From Bacteroides sp. 224 (GTDB lineage Bacteria > Bacteroidota > Bacteroidia > Bacteroidales > Bacteroidaceae): 64,000 nt of DNA. How positions within the stretch are numbered: position 1 is the stretch's first letter; the number at the start of each line of letters is the position of its first letter. Below the pieces are notes generated by a model that had not been told where the DNA came from, made no database searches, and saw only the letters and a list, made by a program, of their open reading frames with translations. The DNA lies in the NCBI RefSeq assembly GCF_010500995.1, contig NZ_QVMK01000012.1:1-64000 (forward strand). Reading direction: 5' to 3'. The position numbers and the translations under genes are program-made. Below are positions 35,789-44,051 of this stretch, piece after piece.

Positions 35789-37030
35789 TTATTTTTCATT
35801 ATACAAAGAAAGGGTTGCCTCCTGAAAGAGTTCCAGCAATTCATCCGGCATTTCCGTCAGATACATCTTTTCAAATGTTTGCTTAGCAATTTGTAAAGGA
35901 TTCATTTCCTGTAAACCGACTGTCAGGACTTCTTCTTCCATAGCATGGCCGTCGGACTGTTTATATACAGAAACGATACGGGCTAAACGAGCGTGTTTTC
36001 CTGCTAATGAATCTTCTATTTGACGGCGTAATAATGGTTCCGGTTCAGTCAACAAGACTTTTACTTCCAGATAAGGAGCTTGTTCATTTTCTTTATATTC
36101 CGGCAATGCATGCAGTTGTTCAATGACTTGTACTGATGATTCCGGCTTGTCGGAAGGTACACTCAATAAAGTAACTAACGGTTCATAGGCAAGTTTCTCT
36201 ATGGAGTTTAGCTCACCATCCTGTAGCGTAATCAATACCACACCATGTTTATAGTATTTCTCTGCAAACGACATGGACAACGGACTACCGGCATATCGTA
36301 TACATTCCCTTCCGGATACCCGTTGCGCTTTATGAATATGCCCTAAGGCAGTATAAGCAATACTCGAAGAAAATGCTTCGGGCGATACAGCTTCCAATCC
36401 TCCGATAATTGTTCGTTCGCTATGGTCTTTTTCTGCGATTTCCGATCCGGTGGCTTGGAGATGCCCCACAGCCACAAGTGCTTGTCCCTCTCTTTTTTGT
36501 TCGAGTGCAAGGGTGGTAAGTTCTTTATAAAATGCTTTCACTCCCTCTGTATATGTATTTCCACCTTCTGTTTCTACAGCCGGATAATCTCCCTGACGTA
36601 GAAAGGGGACAGTCAAGCAGAGGGCTTCTACTTCACCGGAGCGGTTTTTCAGTTCCACAATCAGGTCATCGTAGTCAATAACTCCTTCTTGCTTCTTTAT
36701 TACTCCTTTTACATACGTATTCATTTCCTGCAATAATGGCAAAGGAGCTTCGAGGCGAGAGGCTGAATCATGATTGCCTGCAATTGTAATAATCTGCAAA
36801 TGAGGGTTTTCATTCGTTACCCTACGCACAAAACGGTAAAACATCCGTTGGGAAGCTGCCGAAGGATTAGCTACGTCAAAAACATCTCCGGCAATAATCA
36901 ATACATCTGCTTCTTTTGTTTTTATTTCTTCGGTCAACCAGTTCAGAAAATGTTCATGTTCAATGGTTCGGTCGTATCCAAAGAATGTTTGCCCTAAGTG
37001 CCAGTCGGCTGTATGAAGTATTCGAATCAT
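35789..37030 (-). CDS. sbcD: Exonuclease subunit SbcD (Mre11-like)
   Basis: A 413-residue Mn-dependent nuclease subunit. Phosphoesterase motifs run in order: HTADWHLG, IIAGDVFD, TIAGNHDS, VAVGHLQAT and ALGHIHKAQ. The C-terminal third is the capping and SbcC-binding region. The ATG at 37030 gives the conserved MIRILHTADWH start; the upstream reading to 37147 adds 39 residues unlike the family and overlaps a palindromic promoter region. It is the first gene of the sbcDC operon. Confidence 0.96.
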   Translation of the reverse strand: MIRILHTADWHLGQTFFGYDRTIEHEHFLNWLTEEIKTKEADVLIIAGDVFDVANPSAASQRMFYRFVRRVTNENPHLQIITIAGNHDSASRLEAPLPLLQEMNTYVKGVIKKQEGVIDYDDLIVELKNRSGEVEALCLTVPFLRQGDYPAVETEGGNTYTEGVKAFYKELTTLALEQKREGQALVAVGHLQATGSEIAEKDHSERTIIGGLEAVSPEAFSSSIAYTALGHIHKAQRVSGRECIRYAGSPLSMSFAEKYYKHGVVLITLQDGELNSIEKLAYEPLVTLLSVPSDKPESSVQVIEQLHALPEYKENEQAPYLEVKVLLTEPEPLLRRQIEDSLAGKHARLARIVSVYKQSDGHAMEEEVLTVGLQEMNPLQIAKQTFEKMYLTEMPDELLELFQEATLSLYNEK

Positions 37031-37100
37031 CGTTTTTTCTATTTTAGTTCCAAAATTAAGATAAATCCGGCTATTTATTTGACTTTGGGACGATTTTGTA

Positions 37101-37118
37101 TTACTTTCGTGAAAGTAA
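37101..37118. promoter_or_regulatory. Perfect palindrome between sbcD and a divergent gene
   Basis: TTACTTTC-GT-GAAAGTAA is an 8-2-8 perfect palindrome in the 118-bp divergent gap. Each arm resembles a weakened -7 box (TAnnTTTG), so it may be either an operator or two opposed promoter elements. Confidence 0.5.
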
Positions 37119-37148
37119 CAACGATTTAATTTAGGATAAAGGTACACT

Positions 37149-37979
37149 ATGAGACTTCATCTTTTCTTCACTTCTTTGCTTTGCTCCTTTCAGTTTTTGC
37201 TTGCTCAAACCCCGGAGTTAACCCAAGGAGAATTAAACCAGAAATTAGATTCTATTTTGATGGAAGGAAATCAATTATTCCTACACGAAAGAGCTTCGTG
37301 GACATCATACGATTTAGCATTGGAAAACCCCAAAGTAAAAGAGCACTTCGAATCTTACTTAACTTATGAAACAAGAACAGCCATAAAAACCATTATCATA
37401 GGGTACAACGACCAGAAGTGTATCGCTGAATATACTTTCACGGAAGAGTTTACACTACCCTCTTCTACCAAGATCGAAACCAGAGACTTAACTTCGGAAG
37501 AGAAAAAGCTAATTGAGATTCGGTACAAACTCATGGAGCAACTCGATGACGACAAGTATAATATAAGAATAGCAGAAGGATTCAGTTTAAACTTCATCTT
37601 ACTCCCCTTTAAAAACAAATATAAATTTTATATTTTGACAGGAACTGCTCAACCGGATGTAATTCCTTTTGGAAATGATTATTTAGTAATAGCCGACAAA
37701 GACGGGAAAATTGAACGTTTTCAGAAATTCCATGTCGGGTTGTTCCCAAACCCTACCACCTTTCAGGGAAAAACAATATCGGAGATGGTACACAGTCATT
37801 CGAAAAACACCCCTTTCATTACTGCTACGGACGTTTGTACCTTTATGTTATATGCGCCAATCTATGATATCAAAAGCTTTGCGGTGTATTCTCCGGCATT
37901 GGATCTGTTCATGAAGTACACATTAAACACCAATACAATTACTTTAGAAAGTAAAGACAGTGTTTTGCAACAAGAATAG
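37149..37979 (+). CDS. Secreted protein of unknown function
   Basis: A 276-residue protein with a signal peptide (about 1-19, cleavage after LLAQ). It reads as a soluble alpha/beta protein; no motif is recognised. Features are a KTIIIGYNDQKCIAEYTF strand pair, a GNDYLVIADKDGKIERF turn and the H-rich SEMVHSHSKNTPF segment near residue 215. It is divergent from sbcDC with a shared palindrome between them and is followed by a CACAGAG element and a second short secreted protein. It is probably periplasmic; no function is assigned. Confidence 0.72.
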   Translation: MRLHLFFTSLLCSFQFLLAQTPELTQGELNQKLDSILMEGNQLFLHERASWTSYDLALENPKVKEHFESYLTYETRTAIKTIIIGYNDQKCIAEYTFTEEFTLPSSTKIETRDLTSEEKKLIEIRYKLMEQLDDDKYNIRIAEGFSLNFILLPFKNKYKFYILTGTAQPDVIPFGNDYLVIADKDGKIERFQKFHVGLFPNPTTFQGKTISEMVHSHSKNTPFITATDVCTFMLYAPIYDIKSFAVYSPALDLFMKYTLNTNTITLESKDSVLQQE

Positions 37980-38033
37980 AACACAGAGACACAGAGTTAC
38001 ATTTATTCTTTGTGTCTCTGCGCCTCTGTGTTC
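37979..38033. repeat. CACAGAG-type palindromic element, copy 3
   Basis: Left arm GAACACAGAGACACAGAG (37979-37996) and right arm 38008-38033 (rich in tctctg/ctctgtgttc) pair. The right arm reversed matches the left arm of copy 1 (144-169) at 22 of 26 positions. The left arm overlaps the last two bases of the preceding gene's stop codon, and a T-rich stretch follows on the plus strand. Confidence 0.65.
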
Positions 38034-38122
38034 ATTCTTTTTTTATTCAATCCGCTAATTAATCGAGTATTTTTATCTAAGTTTGTAGAAATCGGAAACA
38101 GATATTATAAAACCAACCTGTT

Positions 38123-38641
38123 ATGAAGAAATTGTTCCTCGTTTTTGTTTTATGGATAACTACTTTCAGTTTGCAAGCTCAAACGGAAGTTATCTCCGAC
38201 AGCATTCATATCTCCCCCAAAGCACAAAGAGAACTAAATCAGCTATTTTTTGATTTCAGTTTGCCCGAGGCTCCCCGAATGCCTATTATAAATACCGGCT
38301 TATTGTTGGGACCGGATATGAGCAAAGATTATTCTTCCCTCTTTCAAATTGACAAAAAGTGGACCTTTGGGCAGAATTACACTTTAGTTCCTACAGTTGG
38401 ACACATGGATTTCTATTCAAGTTCGCAATCTGTACAAGTGGGCACTTTAAGACTGAACGATCATATAAAGTTAAGCCTCTACGGCCAATATACTGCCACC
38501 GGAGAAAGAATTCCAACCACCAATATATTCCCCTGGGACAAGAAAAGCTTTACAGGGGGAATGCAATTAAAGATAAATAATAACTTCGGCATCAGTATCG
38601 AAGTAAAGCAAGGAGGTAAAAACCCAATGAATCCTTATTAA
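38123..38641 (+). CDS. Small secreted protein of unknown function
   Basis: A 172-residue protein with a signal peptide (about 1-19, ending LQAQ). The rest is low in Cys and rich in beta-prone segments; PMIINTGLLLGPDM is followed by alternating strands (KLSLYGQYTATGE, GMQLKINNNFGISIEVKQGG), compatible with a small beta-barrel or a beta-sandwich envelope protein. It may belong to a Bacteroidales DUF family (DUF4858 is possible, unverified). It is followed by a convergent lipoprotein gene 22 bp later. Confidence 0.68.
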   Translation: MKKLFLVFVLWITTFSLQAQTEVISDSIHISPKAQRELNQLFFDFSLPEAPRMPIINTGLLLGPDMSKDYSSLFQIDKKWTFGQNYTLVPTVGHMDFYSSSQSVQVGTLRLNDHIKLSLYGQYTATGERIPTTNIFPWDKKSFTGGMQLKINNNFGISIEVKQGGKNPMNPY

Positions 38642-38662
38642 AGAGCGTTGGCTTTTTGTAGC

Positions 38663-39211
38663 TTATTCCTCCGGTTGATAAATTTCTTCGATCAATTCTT
38701 CGCGCTTCATCGACATTTTTCCGTCTGCATCTACTGTAAGTGAGATTGGAATATACAGATCTGTTTGTGGGTAGCTGACACTCACGGCGAAGATTATTCC
38801 TTGGGTGGTAGTCTTATCAAAAACCATGCCTTCTAATATTGATTTCTTCATAAAGTTTGCATTCACCACAGAAGAGAAACTATGTTTGGTGAAGGATTTA
38901 TTAAGAACCTCGCGGTTACCTTGAGTAATACGCAAAGCGATACGATTATCTATAAAAACATCTCCCATCTCGCTTTTTACGCGAGTCAATGAATCATCCG
39001 GTGTACGAAGTATGGATATATTGTATTCTTTTCCTTTAAAAGTAACTGTTTGTTCATTCTTAGATACCTGCATTCGTTGTAACCCTTCTTTATCTGTAGT
39101 ATTCTGCATAAGTACACGTGTATCATCTACTTTCTGAGAGTTATCTTTTTTAGAACATGCGGCTACAGTTATCAAACCGCTAACAATAAACAAGTATAGT
39201 AGTTTCTTCAT
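38663..39211 (-). CDS. Lipoprotein, DUF4738-like
   Basis: A 182-residue lipoprotein (lipobox TVAAC, Cys about 19). The mature part has EQTVTFKGKEYNISILRTPD followed by a long predicted beta-rich domain, a pattern I associate with DUF4738. Start 39211 (MKKLLYLFIVSG) gives a normal signal; a reading starting nine codons earlier adds unneeded residues. No enzymatic motif is visible. It lies downstream of a DUF4890 gene, but the strong terminator at 39265-39310 makes it a separate unit. Confidence 0.7.
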   Translation of the reverse strand: MKKLLYLFIVSGLITVAACSKKDNSQKVDDTRVLMQNTTDKEGLQRMQVSKNEQTVTFKGKEYNISILRTPDDSLTRVKSEMGDVFIDNRIALRITQGNREVLNKSFTKHSFSSVVNANFMKKSILEGMVFDKTTTQGIIFAVSVSYPQTDLYIPISLTVDADGKMSMKREELIEEIYQPEE

Positions 39212-39264
39212 TTTATAATTCGTTATTCCAAGTAACAAAGAAACAAATAATTTTCTCTCTTTGC

Positions 39265-39310
39265 AAAAAAAGTTTGCCCCTTACGAAACTTTTTCCGTAA
39301 GGGGCAAACT
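39265..39310 (-). terminator. Strong intrinsic terminator after the DUF4890 gene
   Basis: Fifteen perfect base pairs (arms 39271-39285 and 39296-39310, 10-nt loop) run into six T on the minus strand, 43 bp after the DUF4890 stop. Confidence 0.9.
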
Positions 39311-39352
39311 CAATTTACACACACAATCTATTTTACCTAATACCTTTACATT

Positions 39353-39808
39353 TTATTGAGCTTGTCTTGGTTGTCTTCCTTGTTGACGACCACCACCTTG
39401 CTCCATTCTTTTTTGCCTTTCTTCCCGTTTCTTAATATAATCGTTATATTGTTCTTCAGTCAGAATCTTCTTTAACTTGGTATTATAGTCATCCATTTGA
39501 GCTTTACGAGCTTCGCGCTGCTTTTCTACTTCTTTGCTTTTTGCTTCTTTGTTTTTCTTTTCCTTCTTTGCGTTTTCTTCTGCTTTCTTACTCATTTCCT
39601 GAGTCATAGTAAGATTCAACTCCGACAGTTGTTTCTTTTGTTCCTCATTCAAAGAATATTCTTTTGCCATTCTTTCAGTCATTCTTTCTGCCTGAGCTTT
39701 TGGGTCTCTTTCTCTTTGTTGTCCTTGTCCACCACGTCTTGGGCCTTGAGCCATAACAGTTGCAGTAGTCATAAGTGCTATCACGATCAAAAATGTTATC
39801 TTCTTCAT
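39353..39808 (-). CDS. Periplasmic Spy/CpxP-like protein, DUF4890 type
   Basis: A 151-residue secreted protein with a signal peptide (about 1-20, ending VMAQ). A Gly/Arg/Gln-rich stretch is followed by a helical region (about 35-130) with MTERMAKEYSLNEEQKKQL and LKKILTEEQYNDYIKKREE. These match the EQ..QL / L..EQ..y pattern of Spy/CpxP-type periplasmic chaperones; I place it in DUF4890. The middle is extremely Lys/Glu-rich and the C-terminus is Gln/Arg/Gly-rich. It probably binds unfolded proteins or metal in the periplasm, inferred from family shape only. Confidence 0.75.
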   Translation of the reverse strand: MKKITFLIVIALMTTATVMAQGPRRGGQGQQRERDPKAQAERMTERMAKEYSLNEEQKKQLSELNLTMTQEMSKKAEENAKKEKKNKEAKSKEVEKQREARKAQMDDYNTKLKKILTEEQYNDYIKKREERQKRMEQGGGRQQGRQPRQAQ

Positions 39809-39915
39809 AAATTCATTCATTTGGTTTATTAAATAGTTTTTTGTTGCAACTGATTATATGACTATAAAAAGAAAGAGAGGTTTAATCCTCTCTCTCTCTT
39901 TTTAACAAATATTTT

Positions 39916-41208
39916 TTATTTAATGAGTTCTAAGACATAGATAGGTTGAGGTTCCATGTGAGTAGTACGTTCTCCATCCCCTTGTCCGGTGCGTTGTACA
40001 TAGATGTGCAACTTCTGTTTATCTTTCCAGAGTTCAGTATCATGACTCGGTTCCCAGGCATCTACTGCGAAATCAGTCAAATCCTCATATTTCCATGTAC
40101 CTGTATTTATATCATCAGATATTGCCATGGAAACTTTACTATCTCGCTCTTCATCTCTAAAGATATAATAGGCTTTCAACTTTTTATTCTTTTCTTTAAT
40201 TACTAACCTTGGGCGAGCGATAGGTATTAGTTTTGTACCTCCGCCACTTAGGCTAAAAGGGGTAGTGCGATTGGATATTTGCTGTTGCTTCCATTGTTTA
40301 CCATCATTCCAAACTAAGCGATATTGAGGAACATCGGAATCTGCATCACGCCAGTAAGTGGCTATATAAGGATTCCCGTTTCTATCTGTCGTCATACTTG
40401 TTTGGTTAATGAGCTCACTTTTTTGAGGAATAGAGCAAGCATATTCTGCATTAGATGCATTAATGGGTAAGGTATACTCCTCTCCTGTAGATTTTTCCCA
40501 GGTTTTACCTCCATCTTTAGAGCGGGCATAACAAAGATCGTGATTTGTTTCCACCAGATAACTTTCGCGCCAAACCCAGGATAGATGTATAATGCCTGCC
40601 TTATCTACATATATTTGCCAATACGCATTTCGCTTATTCTCTCCATCAATCAAAACATCTTGTACTCTTTCCCATTGTTTCGTTTTTAAAATATAGCGAT
40701 TCATTACCAAATTCCCTCTACCCGAGGAGCCGGAGCGATATACAAAGATTAAATCTCCATTGGAAAAACGATAAAACTCAGGATAAGTCACATTCTTTTC
40801 ATCTTGCCCAGTCATGGCTATCTTTTCTCCCAATGTTAATGAACCGGGAGCAACGCTTTTACAATATCGCAGGGGATGTCCATGATGATCGAATGATACA
40901 TGTAAATAGTCGTCTCCATCTACCATCATACTAATTACATTATGTGCATCGGCCACATTTCCTTTGTAGGGCGAACGTTGCAAAGTCCAATCCTCTTTAC
41001 CTAACTTACGTTTACCTAAAGTAAGATAACCATCCTGATCGTAAAAAGCAATATATTGATTGTTCTTATGAGTAACCAATGAATTGACACGAAATACGGT
41101 TGTATTCACAGAGGTACGACTAAATCCGTCGGCCACTTTCACTAATTTCTGAGCATTGCCAGTCAGTATAAATAAAAAGAATAAAGAGATGAAAGCTGCT
41201 TTCTTCAT
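39916..41208 (-). CDS. Secreted BNR-repeat family protein
   Basis: A 430-residue secreted protein with a signal peptide (about 1-19). It is built as a beta-propeller: Asp-box-like SKDGGKTWEKS near residue 230, and repeated blades containing DHHGHPLRYC, YVDKAGIIHLSW and TDRNGNPYIATYW. This matches the BNR_4 family, found among Bacteroidetes carbohydrate-active loci and some polysaccharide lyases. No sialidase Arg triad is obvious. Neighbours are not a polysaccharide utilisation locus, so a substrate cannot be proposed. Confidence 0.78.
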   Translation of the reverse strand: MKKAAFISLFFLFILTGNAQKLVKVADGFSRTSVNTTVFRVNSLVTHKNNQYIAFYDQDGYLTLGKRKLGKEDWTLQRSPYKGNVADAHNVISMMVDGDDYLHVSFDHHGHPLRYCKSVAPGSLTLGEKIAMTGQDEKNVTYPEFYRFSNGDLIFVYRSGSSGRGNLVMNRYILKTKQWERVQDVLIDGENKRNAYWQIYVDKAGIIHLSWVWRESYLVETNHDLCYARSKDGGKTWEKSTGEEYTLPINASNAEYACSIPQKSELINQTSMTTDRNGNPYIATYWRDADSDVPQYRLVWNDGKQWKQQQISNRTTPFSLSGGGTKLIPIARPRLVIKEKNKKLKAYYIFRDEERDSKVSMAISDDINTGTWKYEDLTDFAVDAWEPSHDTELWKDKQKLHIYVQRTGQGDGERTTHMEPQPIYVLELIK

Positions 41209-41246
41209 GATATTATTTTCTTCTTTAGAGTTTCATCACAAAACAT

Positions 41247-42254
41247 TTATTGAGGCAAGTAATAAGGGTTTGTTAATGTGGTATTGATTGCGGGGGTTTT
41301 ATCGACCGAGTCAAGAAATCGAGTCGCAAACAATAAACGATTCAAATTAAATTCATCATAATCCGAATCCGTTGGGTCAAAGCTATTAATCCGCACATCT
41401 CCCTGAGAATGGATAAATTTCTTATTACCTATATATATACCAACATGAACCACGCGTTCTTTCTTCTCTGGAGTGGCTTTGCGCCCAAAGAATATCAAAT
41501 CGCCAAGACGAAGATTGCTATAATCAGATGCTATATCAATATGTTCGCCCACATAAGCCTGTTGAGATGCATCACGTGGCATTATAATATCATGCATGTA
41601 TAATACTGTGCGAACAAAACCACTACAATCCATACCTTTTGATGAGGTTCCTGCCCACAGATAAGGAACTCCCAATAAAGTACGAGATGTACGGATGATA
41701 CTTTCGGCATCTTGCCTGATGGAAGCTCGCCAAAGCCCTTCCGGCTTAGCTATGCTTTGCGGAATATAGGCTATTTTACCATCGGGATAAGAGATTTTAT
41801 AAAATTCCTGTTCCGTTCCTTCATATTTTAAACGATTACCTGCCACTACATCACTAATGGATTGCGAATTCATATCGGGCTTTTCATAAGTGAAACCAAA
41901 ATGAGAAGTAACGACAACTTTCTCAGCCCGATTCCAAGCATTATACTCTTCTTTATTCATAAGGGTAATGCCTACTCGGTGTACCCACCCCAAATAATCA
42001 TCGGGAGTTTGAATGCGATACCACTTTTGATGCTGCAATACTCTGACAGGCATACCAAGTATGGCTTGCGTAATCATCTCGGATGAGAAATCAGACTTTG
42101 CATGTATATTACAAACAGATAGATTGACAACTCCATACGTATCTATCAACTCTTCAGGAGTATTCCCATCAGTATCGGCAGATGCTTTCTCTGAATTTGC
42201 ACAAGAGGAAACAAAAAAGAAAACGAATAATAAAGGTAGAAATAGTATGCGCAT
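41247..42254 (-). CDS. NlpC/P60 peptidoglycan hydrolase lipoprotein with SH3 domains
   Basis: A 335-residue lipoprotein (lipobox VSSC). Two bacterial SH3-type domains (about 40-100 and 110-170) precede an NlpC/P60 catalytic domain with Cys in GMDCSGFVRTVLY, His in VHVGIYIG and a polar residue in HSQGDV. The layout matches YkfC-like gamma-D-glutamyl-L-diamino acid endopeptidases that recycle cell-wall peptides. Start 42254 follows the -7 box at 42285-42292. Divergent from tilS across a 22-bp repeat array. Confidence 0.9.
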   Translation of the reverse strand: MRILFLPLLFVFFFVSSCANSEKASADTDGNTPEELIDTYGVVNLSVCNIHAKSDFSSEMITQAILGMPVRVLQHQKWYRIQTPDDYLGWVHRVGITLMNKEEYNAWNRAEKVVVTSHFGFTYEKPDMNSQSISDVVAGNRLKYEGTEQEFYKISYPDGKIAYIPQSIAKPEGLWRASIRQDAESIIRTSRTLLGVPYLWAGTSSKGMDCSGFVRTVLYMHDIIMPRDASQQAYVGEHIDIASDYSNLRLGDLIFFGRKATPEKKERVVHVGIYIGNKKFIHSQGDVRINSFDPTDSDYDEFNLNRLLFATRFLDSVDKTPAINTTLTNPYYLPQ

Positions 42255-42284
42255 CTTATATTCTTTTAGTATTGAACTCGAAAG

Positions 42285-42292
42285 CAAAGATA
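42285..42292 (-). promoter_or_regulatory. -7 box of the NlpC/P60 gene
   Basis: TATCTTTG (minus strand), an exact TAnnTTTG match followed by C, 30 bp before the ATG at 42254. Confidence 0.7.
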
Positions 42293-42362
42293 AATCTTTT
42301 CTGCCATTAAGTATTTGTCATCAGGCATTTTTGAGTATTTGTTCACCTACTTAATGTCTTTT

Positions 42363-42450
42363 CTCAAGCCGTTGAGAATAAATACTCAAGCCGTTAAGAA
42401 TATATTCTCGCGCCCTTAAGAAAATATTCTCAAGCGGGTGAGTAAAAAGA
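42363..42450. repeat. Tandem array of four 22-bp units (CTCAA-N4-TTGAG type)
   Basis: Units start at 42363, 42385, 42407 and 42429, exactly 22 bp apart. Each holds a dyad: CTCAAGCCGTTGAG, CTCAAGCCGTTAAG, CTCGCGCCCTTAAG and CTCAAGCGGGTGAG. AT-rich spacers separate the cores. It lies between the divergent NlpC/P60 and tilS promoters. Confidence 0.82.
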
Positions 42451-42512
42451 CAAAATAACCCGGAGTGATTATTCTTATGTTTATTAGTTTTCTATAAATC
42501 GCAATTTTCACT

Positions 42513-42520
42513 TACATTTG
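42513..42520 (+). promoter_or_regulatory. -7 box of tilS
   Basis: TACATTTG, an exact TAnnTTTG match, ends 4 bp before the ATG, implying a leaderless transcript. Confidence 0.7.
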
Positions 42521-42524
42521 CACT

Positions 42525-43826
42525 ATGGTAAAGAAACAAGTAGCCCGATATATAGAAACAGAGCACCTTTTCTCTTTAAAAGATAGAGTTCTTGTGGCTC
42601 TTAGCGGAGGAGCAGATTCTGTTGCGCTACTACATATTCTATTATCGCTGGGCTATACCTGTGAAGCTGCGCATTGCAACTTTCATTTGCGTGGCAAAGA
42701 GTCAGACAGAGATGAAGATTTCACCCGACAATTATGCCACAAACTAAACATTACTCTCCATACCATCGACTTCGACACAGAGAAATACGCCGAAAGCCAC
42801 AAAATTTCCATTGAAATGGCTGCCCGTGAATTACGTTATCAATGGTTCTCCGAAATAAAAGAAAAGTGTAAGGCATCTGTTATAGCTATTGCCCATCATC
42901 AGGACGACAGTGTAGAAACCATGATTCTGAATCTGATCCGTGGCACGGGCATTAATGGATTATTGGGTATTAAACCGAAGAATAAAGATATAGTTCGTCC
43001 GCTGTTATGCGTTACCCGCCAAAAACTGATTGATTATCTGAATTATATAAAACAAGATTATGTAACAGATAGTACTAATCTTCAAGATGAATATACACGC
43101 AATAAAATCAGATTGAATTTAATTCCGCTCATGCAGGAAATCAATCCTTCAGTTAAAGACAGCCTTATCAATACCGGCAATCATCTCGCGGAGGTTTATA
43201 AAGTTTATCAAGAAGCCACGCATCAGGGAATTTCAAGAGTCCGAACCCACGAGGGAATCCATATTGAGGCACTACTCAAAGAACCATCTCCGCAAGCCCT
43301 CTTATTCGAGATATTACATCCTTTAGGATTTAATTCTGCTCAGCTAAAAAACATATATGATTCTTTGTACGGACAACCCGGAAAGTATTTCATAAGCTCA
43401 AAAGGATGGAAAGTAACGAAAGATCGCGAATTATTATATATAAGTAAGGTAGAAGATAAAGATACTCCTCCTCCCTTTTCACTGCAAATAAAAGAAGAGA
43501 TGTACTCTTCAACATTCATCATACCCACAGATAAAAATGTTGCTTGTTTAGATGCCGACAAGGTAAAAAACGAGTTTACCATTCGTAAATGGGAACATGG
43601 TGATACATTTATCCCTTTGGGCATGAAAGGAAGAAAAAAAGTAAGCGACTACCTGACAGATAAGAAATTCTCACTGCTTCAGAAAGAAAACCAATGGGTA
43701 CTTTGCAATGGCAATGAAATCGTTTGGTTAATCGGAGAACGCCTCGACAATCGTTACCGCATTACTCCAAATACCCGGAAAATATATGTTATAAAACAAA
43801 TTTCTGTAAACAAAGTGAACTTTTAG
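42525..43826 (+). CDS. tilS: tRNA(Ile)-lysidine synthase
   Basis: A 433-residue cytosolic enzyme that converts C34 of the tRNA-Ile CAU anticodon to lysidine, so that AUA is read as Ile. The PP-loop ATP-binding motif is [11 protein letters not shown] (about 30-40), with [15 protein letters not shown] and [20 protein letters not shown] as the conserved synthase segments. The C-terminal TilS substrate-binding domain (about 350-425) contains [20 protein letters not shown]. Normal length for the longer TilS class. Confidence 0.96.
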   Translation: MVKKQVARYIETEHLFSLKDRVLVALSGGADSVALLHILLSLGYTCEAAHCNFHLRGKESDRDEDFTRQLCHKLNITLHTIDFDTEKYAESHKISIEMAARELRYQWFSEIKEKCKASVIAIAHHQDDSVETMILNLIRGTGINGLLGIKPKNKDIVRPLLCVTRQKLIDYLNYIKQDYVTDSTNLQDEYTRNKIRLNLIPLMQEINPSVKDSLINTGNHLAEVYKVYQEATHQGISRVRTHEGIHIEALLKEPSPQALLFEILHPLGFNSAQLKNIYDSLYGQPGKYFISSKGWKVTKDRELLYISKVEDKDTPPPFSLQIKEEMYSSTFIIPTDKNVACLDADKVKNEFTIRKWEHGDTFIPLGMKGRKKVSDYLTDKKFSLLQKENQWVLCNGNEIVWLIGERLDNRYRITPNTRKIYVIKQISVNKVNF

Positions 43827-43859
43827 AGCCATCTATTGTTATTATCTAAAAAAATAGAT

Positions 43860-44051
43860 TACCTTTGCAGTGTTGAAAATCATTCAGGGAAATTCTCCCA
43901 CAGAGAAAGTAAAGAAGTGATTTTCAATCCAAAATAATCAAATCCCAATTATACAATTTTCATAGTTTAAATCACTAGTCGTAGTTATTGCTATGCCCAT
44001 CTTGAACTCTAAAAATAATAAATTATATAAAATAACTTGCCTATACACTGT
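43860..44051 (+). promoter_or_regulatory. Promoter and structured leader of rho
   Basis: The -7 box TACCTTTG (43860-43867) implies a leader of about 180 nt. It holds a perfect 10-bp inverted repeat (TTGAAAATCA 43873-43882 with TGATTTTCAA 43918-43927) enclosing a smaller GGGA/TCCC hairpin. The second half is AT-rich and unstructured, as expected for a Rho loading region that could allow autoregulation. Confidence 0.6.

Noticed and set aside
35789..37147. Longer SbcD starting at 37147
   Set aside because: The extra 39 residues run through the palindromic promoter region and do not resemble the family; MIRILHTADWH at 37030 is the conserved start.
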